A stretch of DNA of 64,000 nt, from the NCBI RefSeq assembly GCF_039641995.1, contig NZ_CP087714.1, forward strand, positions 1,178,001 to 1,242,000, in the 5' to 3' direction. The notes under the pieces were generated by a model. That model was given only the letters and a program-made list of their open reading frames with translations, did not search any database and had not been told where the DNA came from. Below, one piece after another: positions 53,015-62,386 of this stretch. This DNA comes from Geoglobus acetivorans (GTDB lineage: Archaea > Halobacteriota > Archaeoglobi > Archaeoglobales > Archaeoglobaceae). Position 1 is the first letter of the stretch, and each line of letters begins with the position of its first letter. The position numbers were made by a program, and so were the translations under genes.

Positions 53015-55119
53015 GACGCGGTTCTCCTTATGAGATTCCGAAAAACTCGAAAAACTCAGAACATTGAAAAATGACATTGGTTTCCGTTCTCCTTATGAGA
53101 TTCTTGATTTTGATGAGAGGACAATGCAATTCAAATTTGGGTTACCGTTCTCCTTATGAGATTCTACAGAGTATATGGGTGATGGCTACATAATCAACAT
53201 GTGTGCATTGGTTACCGTTCTCCTTATGAGATTCGTGAAAATTGAGAAATTCGATAATGACATAGAATTTGCGTTACCGTTCTCCTTATGAGATTCGTGA
53301 AAATTGAGAAATTCGATAATGACATAGAATTTGCGTTACCGTTCTCCTTATGAGATTCAAAAAAATAAAGGAGGTCGATAAAAATGGCAGGAGTGATATA
53401 GTTACCGTTCTCCTTATGAGATTCTCAGAGAGACCACACAAGTAGGTACTCCGCCAGTGAGGTTACCGTTCTCCTTATGAGATTCGTAATAAGACTCGCC
53501 AAATACGGAAAATGCGTTTTCGTTACCGTTCTCCTTATGAGATTCTGACGACCTGTACCTCGTCTCGGTTTACAACTATGTTAGTTACCGTTCTCCTTAT
53601 GAGATTCAGAGAGTCCTTAAGTGCGATGTGTGCGGTAAAGAGACGTTACCGTTCTCCTTATGAGATTCTCAATTGGTTCAAGAAGATGGCAAGGAAGGAA
53701 GGCAGTTACCGTTCTCCTTATGAGATTCCACATCTGATCGCAGTTGGAACAGTTAGCTCAATATATTATGTTACCGTTCTCCTTATGAGATTATTGTATC
53801 ATATATTTATGAGGCATCCTTTCAGAATGAGTTACCGTTCTCCTTATGAGATTCATATCATGTTACTGATGTTTGGACAATAGTTTATAATAAAAGTTAC
53901 CGTTCTCCTTATGAGATTCTGAAATGGAAAGGATGGACGTTTTGAAGATAAAAGTGTTACCGTTCTCCTTATGAGATTCCAACATTGAGATCGTGGACGT
54001 GAAGTTTGAGGAGGTTGGGTTACCGTTCTCCTTATGAGATTCAGTTTGAGGTCAGGATAGTGGACCAGATTGCAAGAGTTACCGTTCTCCTTATGAGATT
54101 CAGTTTGAGGTCAGGATAGTGGACCAGATTGCAAGAGTTACCGTTCTCCTTATGAGATTCTTTTAGGTGATCGCCATGATGCGGATATATTATATAATGT
54201 TACCGTTCTCCTTATGAGATTCCTTTCTTTTCTCATCCAAATACTCAACTGGTATTATTTTGTTACCGTTCTCCTTATGAGATTCAGAAGAGTTATTTAC
54301 ATGGATTCAGAATGAATTTAAACCAAGTTACCGTTCTCCTTATGAGATTCTTGGTGATTCAGGCATTAACAGCGGCAAGTTTGATAGGTTACCGTTCTCC
54401 TTATGAGATTCTTTGAGTCGAGTTCTTGTATATCGAATCCGGCCCCGATGATATGTTACCGTTCTCCTTATGAGATTCCATGGTTCATTCACGGACAGTC
54501 TCCTGATCGCAATGTCATACGTTACCGTTCTCCTTATGAGATTCACGGAAAAAGAACTAATGGAAAGGGGAAAGCGCCTCGCCATGTTACCGTTCTCCTT
54601 ATGAGATTCATAAGGAGTTCAAGGACATGTGCAGGGAGGAGGCTGAGTTACCGTTCTCCTTATGAGATTCTAAACTGTCCGCCTTCCCGTGCGTGGGTTC
54701 TTTCTGAGTTACCGTTCTCCTTATGAGATTCTTGAAGGGGCTAAAGACTACAAAGATGGGGTGATTGAATAAGTTACCGTTCTCCTTATGAGATTCTTGA
54801 AGGGGCTAAAGACTACAAAGATGGGGTGATTGAATAAGTTACCGTTCTCCTTATGAGATTCCGAAATGTTCATTGTCTTTTATCATATCACTCATTTTAA
54901 GCATATCAGTTACCGTTCTCCTTATGAGATTCGTATGTTCTGACTTTTGACACCGTGAATGGTGGTGTGTTACCGTTCTCCTTATGAGATTCTGGAGACC
55001 CTGTAGGGTGTGGTGCTTTAACAATGGAAAGCGTTACCGTTCTCCTTATGAGATTCCGAACATTGTGGTGCATACCTTGACCCATAAACGAGGTGGTTAC
55101 CGTTCTCCTTATGAGATTC
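53015..55119 (-). CRISPR. CRISPR array 2: 34 repeats, 33 spacers
   Basis: Same 24-base repeat as array 1 (starts GTTACCGTTC, ends TTATGAGATTC), the first at 53015-53038 (variant, GACGCGG start) and the last at 55096-55119; spacing 59-70 bases. The repeat at 53770 ends in A instead of C. Three spacers occur twice side by side: after repeats at 53211/53273, 54019/54078 and 54708/54773. The leader is at the right, so transcription is on the minus strand. Confidence 0.98.
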
Positions 55120-55423
55120 CGATGTTCAAATTTCTCCTTTGACCCTTTATAACCTTTTTCCTGCCTGCTTTTTCCGGGGGTTGCTGGTTGCATGGTGAAC
55201 TGACCGTGAGTATTTAAAGAGCAGCCAGTTTTTGAGAAGGAGTCTCATCACTGAATTTTGCTTTTCAGGAAATTAAAACAGAGAAGCAATAAGAAGTAAC
55301 CCTGGGAATTTTTTAACCGGAATTATCAGGCCTTAAAATTTTTATCCTGTTTGAAAATCAATTAATTTTGTTTATCAGTCAGACCAGTTTTATTCAGTCT
55401 GAAAATTATAAAACACAATTATG
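55120..55423 (-). promoter_or_regulatory. CRISPR leader of array 2
   Basis: Nearly the same sequence as 42057-42360, with scattered substitutions (for example near 55175-55200). The TATA box TTATAAA (55146-55152 on plus) keeps its distance to the first repeat, so the array should be transcribed, and integration signals are likely intact. Confidence 0.9.
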
Positions 55424-55503
55424 TCACAGTTCCTTACAGATTTTTCTGTATCCGCAATTTGTACACCTTAATTTGTCCGTTCGGGGTGAGACCAATCCGG
55501 TTT
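55424..55503 (-). pseudogene. cas4: Decayed copy of the cas4 3' end
   Basis: Lines up with 42361-42440, the last codons and stop of cas4: stop TGA, then CCTTACAGATTTTTCTGTAT identical, later bases diverged (the CxxC region is lost). Similarity stops near 55503. It shows that leader 2 was copied together with the adjacent cas4 end. Confidence 0.8.
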
Positions 55504-55604
55504 TTTAAATACTTTTATTTTAACTAGTAATCAACATATACCTTATCTTTTTTACATTCGCACCACGCCCAACCCTTATCTAAACAATCACAACCAAATG
55601 TGAT

Positions 55605-56096
55605 ATGGAACTCATACGGGAAGGATTCAACGTTCTCATCTCACCTTCAGCAATAGCGGTGAATGAAGCCATAAATCTGACGAACACCAGTCTATCCTGC
55701 CTGTTCATAGCAGGTAACAGGATCAGCATCCTCACCAAAATCAAGCACGGCTACGAGGTTGCCAGGGCGTTCACATCACACCAGCTGCTGACTCTTCTTG
55801 AAAATGCCCATCATCAGTCCATTTTCATCGAGCACGACCCATCCCTCTTCGAGAGTGTGAGAGATGCTGAGATTCTTGCATTGGCCCTGAGAGACACTGC
55901 CAGCAGGTGCGAGACTCTCGTTTATTATTCTGCAACTCACGACGAGCATCTCAGAATCATCTCAAGGCTTGCAGACAGAATTATCGTCGTTACAAAGCAC
56001 CGTCCCGGCTACGTCGCAGACATCATCGAGCTGAATCCGAGAAGGGAAGTGAGGAGCTTCCTGCTGTCGGATGTGCAGCTCACTCTGGAGGTGTAG
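55605..56096 (+). CDS. PolB2-operon protein 1 (RecA/RadA-like ATPase fold without Walker A)
   Basis: 163 residues. SIFIEHDPSLFESVRDAEIL near residue 72 looks like a Walker B strand with following helix, and LADRIIVVTKHRPGY resembles the late strands of RecA/RadA-like cores. No Walker A (GxxGxGKT) is present. Small genes of this kind sit upstream of PolB2 in Archaeoglobales. The fold call is tentative. It is 3 bases from the next gene and first in the operon. Confidence 0.6.
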   Translation: MELIREGFNVLISPSAIAVNEAINLTNTSLSCLFIAGNRISILTKIKHGYEVARAFTSHQLLTLLENAHHQSIFIEHDPSLFESVRDAEILALALRDTASRCETLVYYSATHDEHLRIISRLADRIIVVTKHRPGYVADIIELNPRREVRSFLLSDVQLTLEV

Positions 56097-56099
56097 GCA

Positions 56100-56405
56100 A
56101 TGGGCAGGAGTGTTGCGAGTGTGAGGTTGCAGCTCAACGACCTGATAGCGAAGATTGAGAGGGCAAAGAGCCTGATGAAAAAGGAGGAGAGAATCTATGC
56201 GGACAGGATAATTGATTCAATAAAGAAGAGGTATGCAGTCTGCTACCTCGCATTTGACTCTGCAGAGGAGGCTGCCCTTTTTTCAGTAGCAGTCGAATTA
56301 ATGAGGATGATGGACAATGCTGATTCTGGACGTTTATTCAGCAAGGAAGGGAGTGAACCTGTGGCTGAAGGGAAAGAAGGCAAGGAAGAGATACATCAGG
56401 CATGA
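56100..56405 (+). CDS. PolB2-operon protein 2 (small, hypothetical)
   Basis: 101 residues: a helical, basic start (SVASVRLQLNDLIAKIERAK, SLMKKEERIYADRIIDSIKK) and an alanine-rich AFDSAEEAALFSVAVELMRM, ending in a charged tail. It overlaps the polymerase gene by 89 bases in another frame, so the two are tightly coupled. No known domain; probably an accessory or DNA-binding subunit. Confidence 0.65.
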   Translation: MGRSVASVRLQLNDLIAKIERAKSLMKKEERIYADRIIDSIKKRYAVCYLAFDSAEEAALFSVAVELMRMMDNADSGRLFSKEGSEPVAEGKEGKEEIHQA

Positions 56406-58254
56406 TGACTCATTCCTGATTCACTTTCCCGATAAGCATAAGCATTCAGAGCTGATAGAAGGTCTCGAAACAAGATACAGGGTTGAGGAGACAACATTCA
56501 GAACCATCTTTGGAGAGAAGGAAGGATACAGGGTTTTTGCTCCGAAAAAGGTTGCGAGAATCATAGAAACCCAGGCTCCTGAGGCAGAAATCTACAACGC
56601 AGATATACGCAGGGAGATGGAATACCTCGCCACAAGAGGACTTTCCTGTCTTACCGAGCCATTTCAGGACCGATTCGATTTGAGCATTCCAGAGCTGAAA
56701 ATATTTGAATGCAGGGTTGGATTTGATGATTCTCTGAATCCTTCCCGCATAACCTCAATTGAGAGCAGGCAGTTCAGCGTGGAGGGGAGGGAAAAGGTCA
56801 TCATCGAGGAGTTCATGAGCTTCACTGACTCGTTTGATCCTGATGTTATCCTGATGGAGAATGCGGACATAGCAGCGAGAATGATGTTCGAGAAATGCAG
56901 GGAATACGGAATCGACTTTACTCTTTCAAGGGGTAAGTTCAGGTTCCTGAAGGAGAACAGCTACTACAGCTATGGAGCGGTGAAACATCGAAAGAGTGCG
57001 TTAATTCCTGAGGGAAGGATTCTGGTTGATACGACTTCATTTGCATTCAGGGAGTACGGGTTGAAGGGGATTCTCTTCACCTCCAGACTTACGGGATTAT
57101 CTGCAAATCTCACTTCCCGCTTCACCCCTGGCACGCTGATCTCCAGCTATGAAGTATATGAAGCACTGAAAAGAGGGATAGCCGTCCCCTTCAGAAAGAG
57201 GGATGCTGAAAAACCAAGGAAGATTGAAGAGCTGAGGAAGAACGACAAGGGAGGATTGATCCTCCAGCCCGAGCCGGGAGTTTATGAGAATGTTTCTCAG
57301 ATAGATTTTACCTCAATGTATCCCGCCATAATCGTGAAGTATAATTTAAGCCCTGAATCGATTGGAAATGGAAGAAAAGGCTTTCTCTCCACAATTCTGA
57401 AACCGTTGCTTGAACTCAGAATACAGACAAAGAGGATGAAGAAGTTAAACCCTGATGTTGCGGGCATTGATGCTGCTCTGAAATGGATGCTCGTTACCTG
57501 CTTTGGATATACAGGTTTCAGGAATGCCAAGTTCGGCAGCATAACAGTGCACGAGAGGATAACTGCGATAGGAAGAGAAATTCTGCTTGAAAGCATGAGA
57601 TTGGCTGAAGAGAGTGGCACTGAAGTTATCCATGCGATGGTTGACAGCATTTTTGTCAGAAACTCAAACGGCAGCCTCAAAGAAAGGATAGAAAAAGAAA
57701 CAGGATTGCTTGCCGAGGAGGACAGGTATCACTGGATAGCATTTCTTCCAAAGAAGGATGGCTTTGGGGCTCCTGCCCGCTACTATGGCCTGCTCGAGAA
57801 TGGCGAGATGAAGCTGAGGGGAGTGATGGCAAGGAGGAGGGACACTCCTGAGTTCATCAGGAAGGCACAGCTGGAGATGTTTGATTTGCTGAGAAAAGCG
57901 AGTACAATTGAAGAGCTTGCCAAGCTTGAGAATAATCTGAATGCAATTTATCGCAGATATTTTCTGGCCATGAAGTATGCAGACCCAGAAGAGTTCTTCA
58001 TCAGAAAGAGAATAAGCAGAACGTCCTACTCTAAAAACTCTCTTGAAGCTTCGGCAGTAAAGGAGATGAAGAGGGCGGGCGTGAAGCTTTCTCCCGGAAT
58101 GGAGATAGAATACGTGGTTGTTGATTTTAGTAAGAAGATTGTTTCAGTCAGGAATCCAGAAAGTATTGATGTTGAATACTACAGAAAACTGCTTGAGAAG
58201 GCATACAGGGAGGTTGAGTTTGCTGTCAGAAACGCTCTCTCCTCTCCTTCATGA
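56317..58254 (+). CDS. polB2: PolB2-type family B DNA polymerase with damaged active site
   Basis: 645 residues, shorter than replicative PolB (about 780 or more). Motif A is kept: SQIDFTSMYPAIIVKYN near residue 330. Motif B is MLVTCFGYTGFRNAKFG near 395. Motif C is HAMVDSIFVR near 445, where the first Asp of the usual YxDTDS is a Met. The exonuclease domain reads IFECRVGFDD in place of the DIE motif. This matches the archaeal PolB2 family, thought to be inactivated. It ends 29 bases inside the convergent PIN gene. Confidence 0.85.
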   Translation: MLILDVYSARKGVNLWLKGKKARKRYIRHDDSFLIHFPDKHKHSELIEGLETRYRVEETTFRTIFGEKEGYRVFAPKKVARIIETQAPEAEIYNADIRREMEYLATRGLSCLTEPFQDRFDLSIPELKIFECRVGFDDSLNPSRITSIESRQFSVEGREKVIIEEFMSFTDSFDPDVILMENADIAARMMFEKCREYGIDFTLSRGKFRFLKENSYYSYGAVKHRKSALIPEGRILVDTTSFAFREYGLKGILFTSRLTGLSANLTSRFTPGTLISSYEVYEALKRGIAVPFRKRDAEKPRKIEELRKNDKGGLILQPEPGVYENVSQIDFTSMYPAIIVKYNLSPESIGNGRKGFLSTILKPLLELRIQTKRMKKLNPDVAGIDAALKWMLVTCFGYTGFRNAKFGSITVHERITAIGREILLESMRLAEESGTEVIHAMVDSIFVRNSNGSLKERIEKETGLLAEEDRYHWIAFLPKKDGFGAPARYYGLLENGEMKLRGVMARRRDTPEFIRKAQLEMFDLLRKASTIEELAKLENNLNAIYRRYFLAMKYADPEEFFIRKRISRTSYSKNSLEASAVKEMKRAGVKLSPGMEIEYVVVDFSKKIVSVRNPESIDVEYYRKLLEKAYREVEFAVRNALSSPS

Positions 58255-58648
58255 ACTCCTCGGGAGTCATGACCGCCATCTCATCCCTGACTGCTTCAAA
58301 GTCCCTGATGTTCCTGGTGATGAAGACTTCAGCATTATGGAGTGCAGAATAGAACTGTATACAGTCCTCAAAATCGTCAATTCGTGATTCTTCATAGGAT
58401 TTAAGAACAATCTCTTCCGTTAGCGGAACGATTCTGAATTCCCTCAGAACTCTTCTGGCGTCTCCCCTTGCCCTATCTTCATCGGTGTATCTGGCCCTCA
58501 GAAAGTATATTATAGGTGGAGTGAGTGCAGAAACGTAACCCTCAATTTTGCCATTTCTGACGAGTTGAATAACAGCTAAACTCGCCTTCCAGCCTCTCCT
58601 CCTTTCGAGAACGTCCATGAAGACGTTTACGTCTATAAAGACCTTCAT
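58226..58648 (-). CDS. PIN-domain ribonuclease toxin (VapC-like)
   Basis: 140 residues with KVFIDVNVFMDVLERRRGW at the start, a mid-protein acidic region, IDDFEDCIQFYSALHN near residue 90 (third acidic site) and FITRNIRDFEAV near 108 (fourth). This is the common archaeal/cyanobacterial PIN toxin type. The start overlaps the antitoxin gene by 4 bases. It is convergent with polB2, overlapping its 3' end. Confidence 0.88.
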   Translation of the reverse strand: MKVFIDVNVFMDVLERRRGWKASLAVIQLVRNGKIEGYVSALTPPIIYFLRARYTDEDRARGDARRVLREFRIVPLTEEIVLKSYEESRIDDFEDCIQFYSALHNAEVFITRNIRDFEAVRDEMAVMTPEEFMKERRERF

Positions 58649-58905
58649 CTCAGAACCTTCTCCACAGCCTCTCTTATAACCTGTTTATCCATTTCGGGAG
58701 GGTTTGGTGGAACGCTCCCGACAAGAGAGAGAAGATCATCGTCGAAGTTTATATCGGGATACTCTTCCTTCAGCTCTGCCTTTATTTCTTCAACAGATTT
58801 CTGGATCAATTCAAGCTCGAGCACATCGAGTTTTCTTTTCAGGTGGTCCATCTCTCTCCTCAGCCTGAAAATTTCCTTTCTCAGGGATTCGGTGTTCTGA
58901 GCCAT
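58645..58905 (-). CDS. Coiled-coil antitoxin of the PIN toxin
   Basis: 86 residues: a coiled coil (RKEIFRLRREMDHLKRKLDV), then EIKAELKEEYPDINFDDDLL and VPPNPPEMDKQVIREAVEKV. The C-terminal peptide would occupy the toxin. It lies directly upstream of the PIN gene with a 4-base overlap, the normal antitoxin-first order. Confidence 0.75.
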   Translation of the reverse strand: MAQNTESLRKEIFRLRREMDHLKRKLDVLELELIQKSVEEIKAELKEEYPDINFDDDLLSLVGSVPPNPPEMDKQVIREAVEKVLR

Positions 58906-59201
58906 AACATTATGGATACTGTCGCCATCTCTTAAATATGTTTTCTGCGTTTCATCCCTTCATGAGAGTTCTCAGCATCAGCTCCCTGTCATACCTCCTG
59001 ATAATGTACCTGATCATCCCCCTGCGCTTCTTTCCTGCCTTTCTCAAGTATCCTCCCGCAGATTAATTCATGATTCTCGCTCTGGATATTCCCGTCTTTG
59101 GAGGCGGTTCAGACCGTACTCCATTGCGAAAATAAAGCCGATCCTTAATTTGATTTATTCACCACACAAAACAGACAATTTTCAAGTCAAACAGATTTGA
59201 T
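58906..59201. other. 296-bp region, short gene stump only
   Basis: Contains a minus-strand frame of 36 codons without start (GYLRKAGKKRRGMIRYIIRR, then DRELMLRTLMKG, stop near 58960) and the promoter of the antitoxin gene. I see no RNA gene or repeat here. Confidence 0.35.
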
Positions 59202-59393
59202 TCATTTTTCATTCTCAATTCTCTTCAAATCCCTTTCTATCAACCTGATCCAGAGGTCTATTTTGCTCATGCACTCCCTAAAAGACAATTTATCCCTCTC
59301 ACCAAGGATTATTTCTCTCGATACTGCATCTTCAGGTAATGTCTTGACGAACTCTTTCAGCTCGTGCAGTTTTACATAACTGTCCTCTCGCAT
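59202..59393 (-). CDS. Small hypothetical protein
   Basis: 63 residues, helical and charged (KLHELKEFVKTLPEDAVSRE, FRECMSKIDLWIRLIERD). A TATA box (TTTATAAG) and the spacing upstream support expression. No family is recognised; it may be a small DNA-binding or antitoxin-like protein. Confidence 0.55.
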   Translation of the reverse strand: MREDSYVKLHELKEFVKTLPEDAVSREIILGERDKLSFRECMSKIDLWIRLIERDLKRIENEK

Positions 59394-59556
59394 ATCTTAA
59401 TCTTATCTCTCGGCTTATAAATATTTTCGGTGATATATATTTTGCACGAAATTAAATAATCTCATGATTTATCATAACAGATCTCCATTGGCCATTTGGA
59501 GGTTGGAGAAGCTGCGAAACCAGAATCAAAAGCAGGACTCACCCGAAAATTAGGAT

Positions 59557-59628
59557 GGGTCCGGCCGGATTCGAACCGGCGACCTTCGCCTCGTCAAGGC
59601 GACGTCATAACCACTAGACCACGGACCC
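59557..59628 (-). tRNA. tRNA-Val (anticodon GAC)
   Basis: A 72-base cloverleaf on the minus strand: acceptor arms GGGTCCG and CGGACCC, D arm with GTCTAGTGGTTATGAC, anticodon stem TCGCC/GGCGA around TTGACGA (anticodon GAC), and T arm GCCGG TTCGAAT CCGGC. No intron; CCA is not encoded. It marks the border between the defence island and the ribosomal operon. Confidence 0.97.
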
Positions 59629-59651
59629 TCATTCACTCAAATCGAGGTAGA

Positions 59652-60614
59652 TTAATAAAAATTTTGGTTAAGATACTCTTTCACCCCAGCCCTCTCGAGC
59701 AGGGTTTTTGAGACGAGGTACTCATCGTCGGTCTCTCTTGTCGTTCCCACTATGAGGTAGTAATCTCCGTTAATTTCCTCTAAGACACCGTAAGCTTCGG
59801 CCACCTCTCCTTTAAAAACCTGGCCTGCGTAGGTGTGAGTGTAGCTGAGTACTGCCTTTATTTTTTCGTGGTCTATTGGATAGTATGCGGGATAATCGAA
59901 AATTGATGTATCGTCAGTGACCTCTGCGATCACCTTCATCTTTCCCAGCTTTTCGCCGGTTTTTTCCGGGATTGGTTTGTCCAGCTCGCCGTATCCTCTC
60001 ACATAGAGCAGATCGAAATACGTGTTTCCGATAAACGCCCGGTGATATTTTCTTCTTTCGTGTGCAATAAATGCATCGTAGGATAATGGCGGCTTTCGCT
60101 TCCGGTATATGAATTCCCAGGTGTCGCTGTCGGGTTCAAGGAGTTTCTTTCTCTCAATGCCTTTTTTTATTTTTTCTCTGCCTTCAAACCAGTATTTTCC
60201 GTAGATTATGAAGTCGACATCACTTTCATTGCTCTTCAGACCTATGAGTCTTGATCCTGTAACTCCCATCTGGTTTTCTGGGATTCCCGAGAAAAATGAG
60301 ACCACCTTTTCAACCTCTGCGTCCATGACGTCCATTAACCTTTCTTCGGGTTTGAAAACCTCGTCTATTCTGCTGTAATCAACCCTGAATATCCCCTCTG
60401 AAGGAGAAAAAAATTCCCTGCCCGCTTCAATCGCCTCTGCATGGCTCAGTTTTCTGTATTCTTTGCCATCCTTAAACCTGCCGCCCTTCCCGGGGGCGTA
60501 CCTCAGAAAGCACCTCACTCTTTTTTCGTTCCTGTAGCCAACTACTGAAAAATAGAGGTCTCCCACTCTGACAAAATCTCTGAGCCGGATGGGTTTAGCG
60601 GATGAACTGGGCAT
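59652..60614 (-). CDS. Nucleotidyltransferase-domain protein, conserved in archaea
   Basis: About 320 residues from the ATG at 60614 (MPSSSAKPIRLRDFVRVGDL); the frame opens at 60644. The motif MGVTGSRLIGLKSNESDVDF near residue 145 has the GS and paired Asp of Pol-beta-type nucleotidyltransferases. DYPAYYPIDHEK and FKGEVAEAYGVLEEINGDYY form a C-terminal domain. Function unknown. It overlaps the zinc-finger gene by 20 bases. Confidence 0.75.
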   Translation of the reverse strand: MPSSSAKPIRLRDFVRVGDLYFSVVGYRNEKRVRCFLRYAPGKGGRFKDGKEYRKLSHAEAIEAGREFFSPSEGIFRVDYSRIDEVFKPEERLMDVMDAEVEKVVSFFSGIPENQMGVTGSRLIGLKSNESDVDFIIYGKYWFEGREKIKKGIERKKLLEPDSDTWEFIYRKRKPPLSYDAFIAHERRKYHRAFIGNTYFDLLYVRGYGELDKPIPEKTGEKLGKMKVIAEVTDDTSIFDYPAYYPIDHEKIKAVLSYTHTYAGQVFKGEVAEAYGVLEEINGDYYLIVGTTRETDDEYLVSKTLLERAGVKEYLNQNFY

Positions 60615-61164
60615 ATATCCTTCTGATTTCTTTCGCTTTAGCAATTCTACCGTCCTTTCTTAGCAATCCACCATTTATCAGCTTTATTCTTGTTATTCTG
60701 TATTTTCTTCCTTCGATGGGAATTACCTCCCCAACACTGAACTCCACTTCTCCGGGAGTGAATATTTCGTAGGCTGTTGTTACAGCGCCTTTGTGGAGGC
60801 TGAATCTGACTTTAACCTCTCCAACGTCTCTCAACCACACAGTTTCAATGTCTTCAACACCAGCAACGTCAACCCTTTTCCCGTTTTTAAGTTCCAGTGA
60901 TGTTATTTCTCCAAGTCTGTATCCTTCCCCAGTTTCCACAACGATTTCTTCTCCCACTGTCAGGGTTTCAGAGGGGCCAACTTCAATCTTCCCTCTTTCC
61001 GAGTAATCGTCCTTGCTGATAATTGCTCTGATCTCAATTTTTTTCTCTTTTTTATATTCTGTAACGCTGTTGCAGACTTCACACTGAAAAAGATTTTTTG
61101 AGGGATTTATGAGCCTGTGTGGGGTTTCGTCTTTACACGTATCGCAGAATATCTCTCTTATCAT
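60595..61164 (-). CDS. HVO_0476-family zinc finger protein
   Basis: 189 residues. The N-terminal zinc ribbon has FCDTCKDETPH and FQCEVCNSV, followed by beta-rich repeats (TLTVGEEIVVETGEGYRLGE, FSVGEVIPIEGRKYRITRI). This archaeal family is conserved but uncharacterised, perhaps in translation or transcription given its place. It starts 2 bases after the rpo3 stop. Confidence 0.85.
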   Translation of the reverse strand: MIREIFCDTCKDETPHRLINPSKNLFQCEVCNSVTEYKKEKKIEIRAIISKDDYSERGKIEVGPSETLTVGEEIVVETGEGYRLGEITSLELKNGKRVDVAGVEDIETVWLRDVGEVKVRFSLHKGAVTTAYEIFTPGEVEFSVGEVIPIEGRKYRITRIKLINGGLLRKDGRIAKAKEIRRIYAQFIR

Positions 61165-61166
61165 CC

Positions 61167-61955
61167 TTACAGCTCGTCAACGATTTTTATCATCTCTTCT
61201 GCCTTGCTCTTGAGTGCGGTGAGCGCCCTTCTGGCTATTTCCTTAACATCCATCTGTCCAACAGATTCAACTTTGAATGCGAAATCATCCGTTTCTTCGA
61301 TTTCAATGGCATCCTGTTCACAGACTTTTATGCAATCTCTGCACAGTGAGCAGGCGTATTCATTAACAACATTTGCCTTTCCATCTTTTTCTTCAAAAAC
61401 GTTCTTCGGACATATTTCAAAGCATTTACCGCATCCCGTGCACTTTTCTTCAATAACCTTAACCTTTGCAAGATTCCTGTATGTGCATACTGAGACAGGC
61501 TGAAACTTTGCATGCTCTCTTCCAAACCCGAGTCTTGCCACGGCCTCGAGCATTAGCTGCTGTCCTTCATAAAGCTCCACAACCGGGATGTTGTCATAAA
61601 CCGGTCGGGTGTCGGGATCGTCAGATATGAAGTCGCCCGAGTAAACGACCTTCGGCCCTTCAATGTTGAGCCTCAGCGACACCTGACAGCTCGGGCAGCC
61701 CTCGCCCTCGCACACGCACTGATCCTGCAGGTTGAATCTGTCAATGTTTGTTTTCAGGGGAATGAGTCCGATTCTGTGAGCGAGTATTTCGTCGTAGAGG
61801 TAGGATGAGTTCATGTAGAAGTCAACATAGTCCACGGCCAGTGTTGGGACGAGGCTCTTCATTGCCCTTCTCCAGGCGTTGGCAAATGCGGGATAGGTAT
61901 CTCTGAGAATGAATTCTGCATAGGTTTCATCAGCCTTAACAAACTCTACTTTCAT
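61167..61955 (-). CDS. rpo3: RNA polymerase subunit D (Rpo3) with ferredoxin-like domain
   Basis: 262 residues. The alpha-like assembly part (FANAWRRAMKSLVPTLAVDY) is interrupted by a Cys-rich insert: CVCEGEGCPSC, CTGCGKCFEICPKNVF and ACSLCRDCIKVCEQDAI, enough for two 4Fe-4S clusters. It ends with KEIARRALTALKSKAEEM. Rpo3 pairs with Rpo11 to seed polymerase assembly. Preceded by rps11 in the archaeal order. Confidence 0.97.
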   Translation of the reverse strand: MKVEFVKADETYAEFILRDTYPAFANAWRRAMKSLVPTLAVDYVDFYMNSSYLYDEILAHRIGLIPLKTNIDRFNLQDQCVCEGEGCPSCQVSLRLNIEGPKVVYSGDFISDDPDTRPVYDNIPVVELYEGQQLMLEAVARLGFGREHAKFQPVSVCTYRNLAKVKVIEEKCTGCGKCFEICPKNVFEEKDGKANVVNEYACSLCRDCIKVCEQDAIEIEETDDFAFKVESVGQMDVKEIARRALTALKSKAEEMIKIVDEL

Positions 61956-61983
61956 ACTGTTTCACCAAAAAAGAATGGGGGAT

Positions 61984-62385
61984 TTAAACCCTTCTACCCC
62001 TCTTACCGCCTTTGGGTCTTGTTCCATCGTGGGGTATTGGAGTTACGTCTTCGATTCTTCCAATTTTGAGGCCTGCTCTTGCAAGAGCTCTTATGGCTGC
62101 CTGTGCGCCGGGCCCCGGGGTTGTATGCTTGTTGCCACCTGGGGCTCTTACTTTTATATGTACACCTTCGATCCCCTTGTCCTTTGCAACTTCAGCAACC
62201 CTGAGTGCTGCCTGCATTGCCGTATACGGATTCGCCTCATCTCTTCCTGCCTTCACAACCATACCGCCGCTGATTCTTGCTATTGTTTCACTGCCCGTGA
62301 TGTCTGTTATTGTTATGATCGTGTTGTTGTAAGATGAGAAGATGTGTGCAATACCCCAGACCGATTTCTTCTTCTTTTCAGCCAT
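61984..62385 (-). CDS. rps11: Ribosomal protein uS11
   Basis: 133 residues with the family signatures [59 protein letters not shown] and a basic tail [11 protein letters not shown]. It starts 1 base after the rps4 stop. Confidence 0.98.
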   Translation of the reverse strand: MAEKKKKSVWGIAHIFSSYNNTIITITDITGSETIARISGGMVVKAGRDEANPYTAMQAALRVAEVAKDKGIEGVHIKVRAPGGNKHTTPGPGAQAAIRALARAGLKIGRIEDVTPIPHDGTRPKGGKRGRRV

Positions 62386-62386
62386 A

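Noticed and set aside
53512-55193. Open frames within array 2 containing repeated YRSPYEI or SHKENGN peptides
   Set aside because: They are translations of the CRISPR repeat in various frames.
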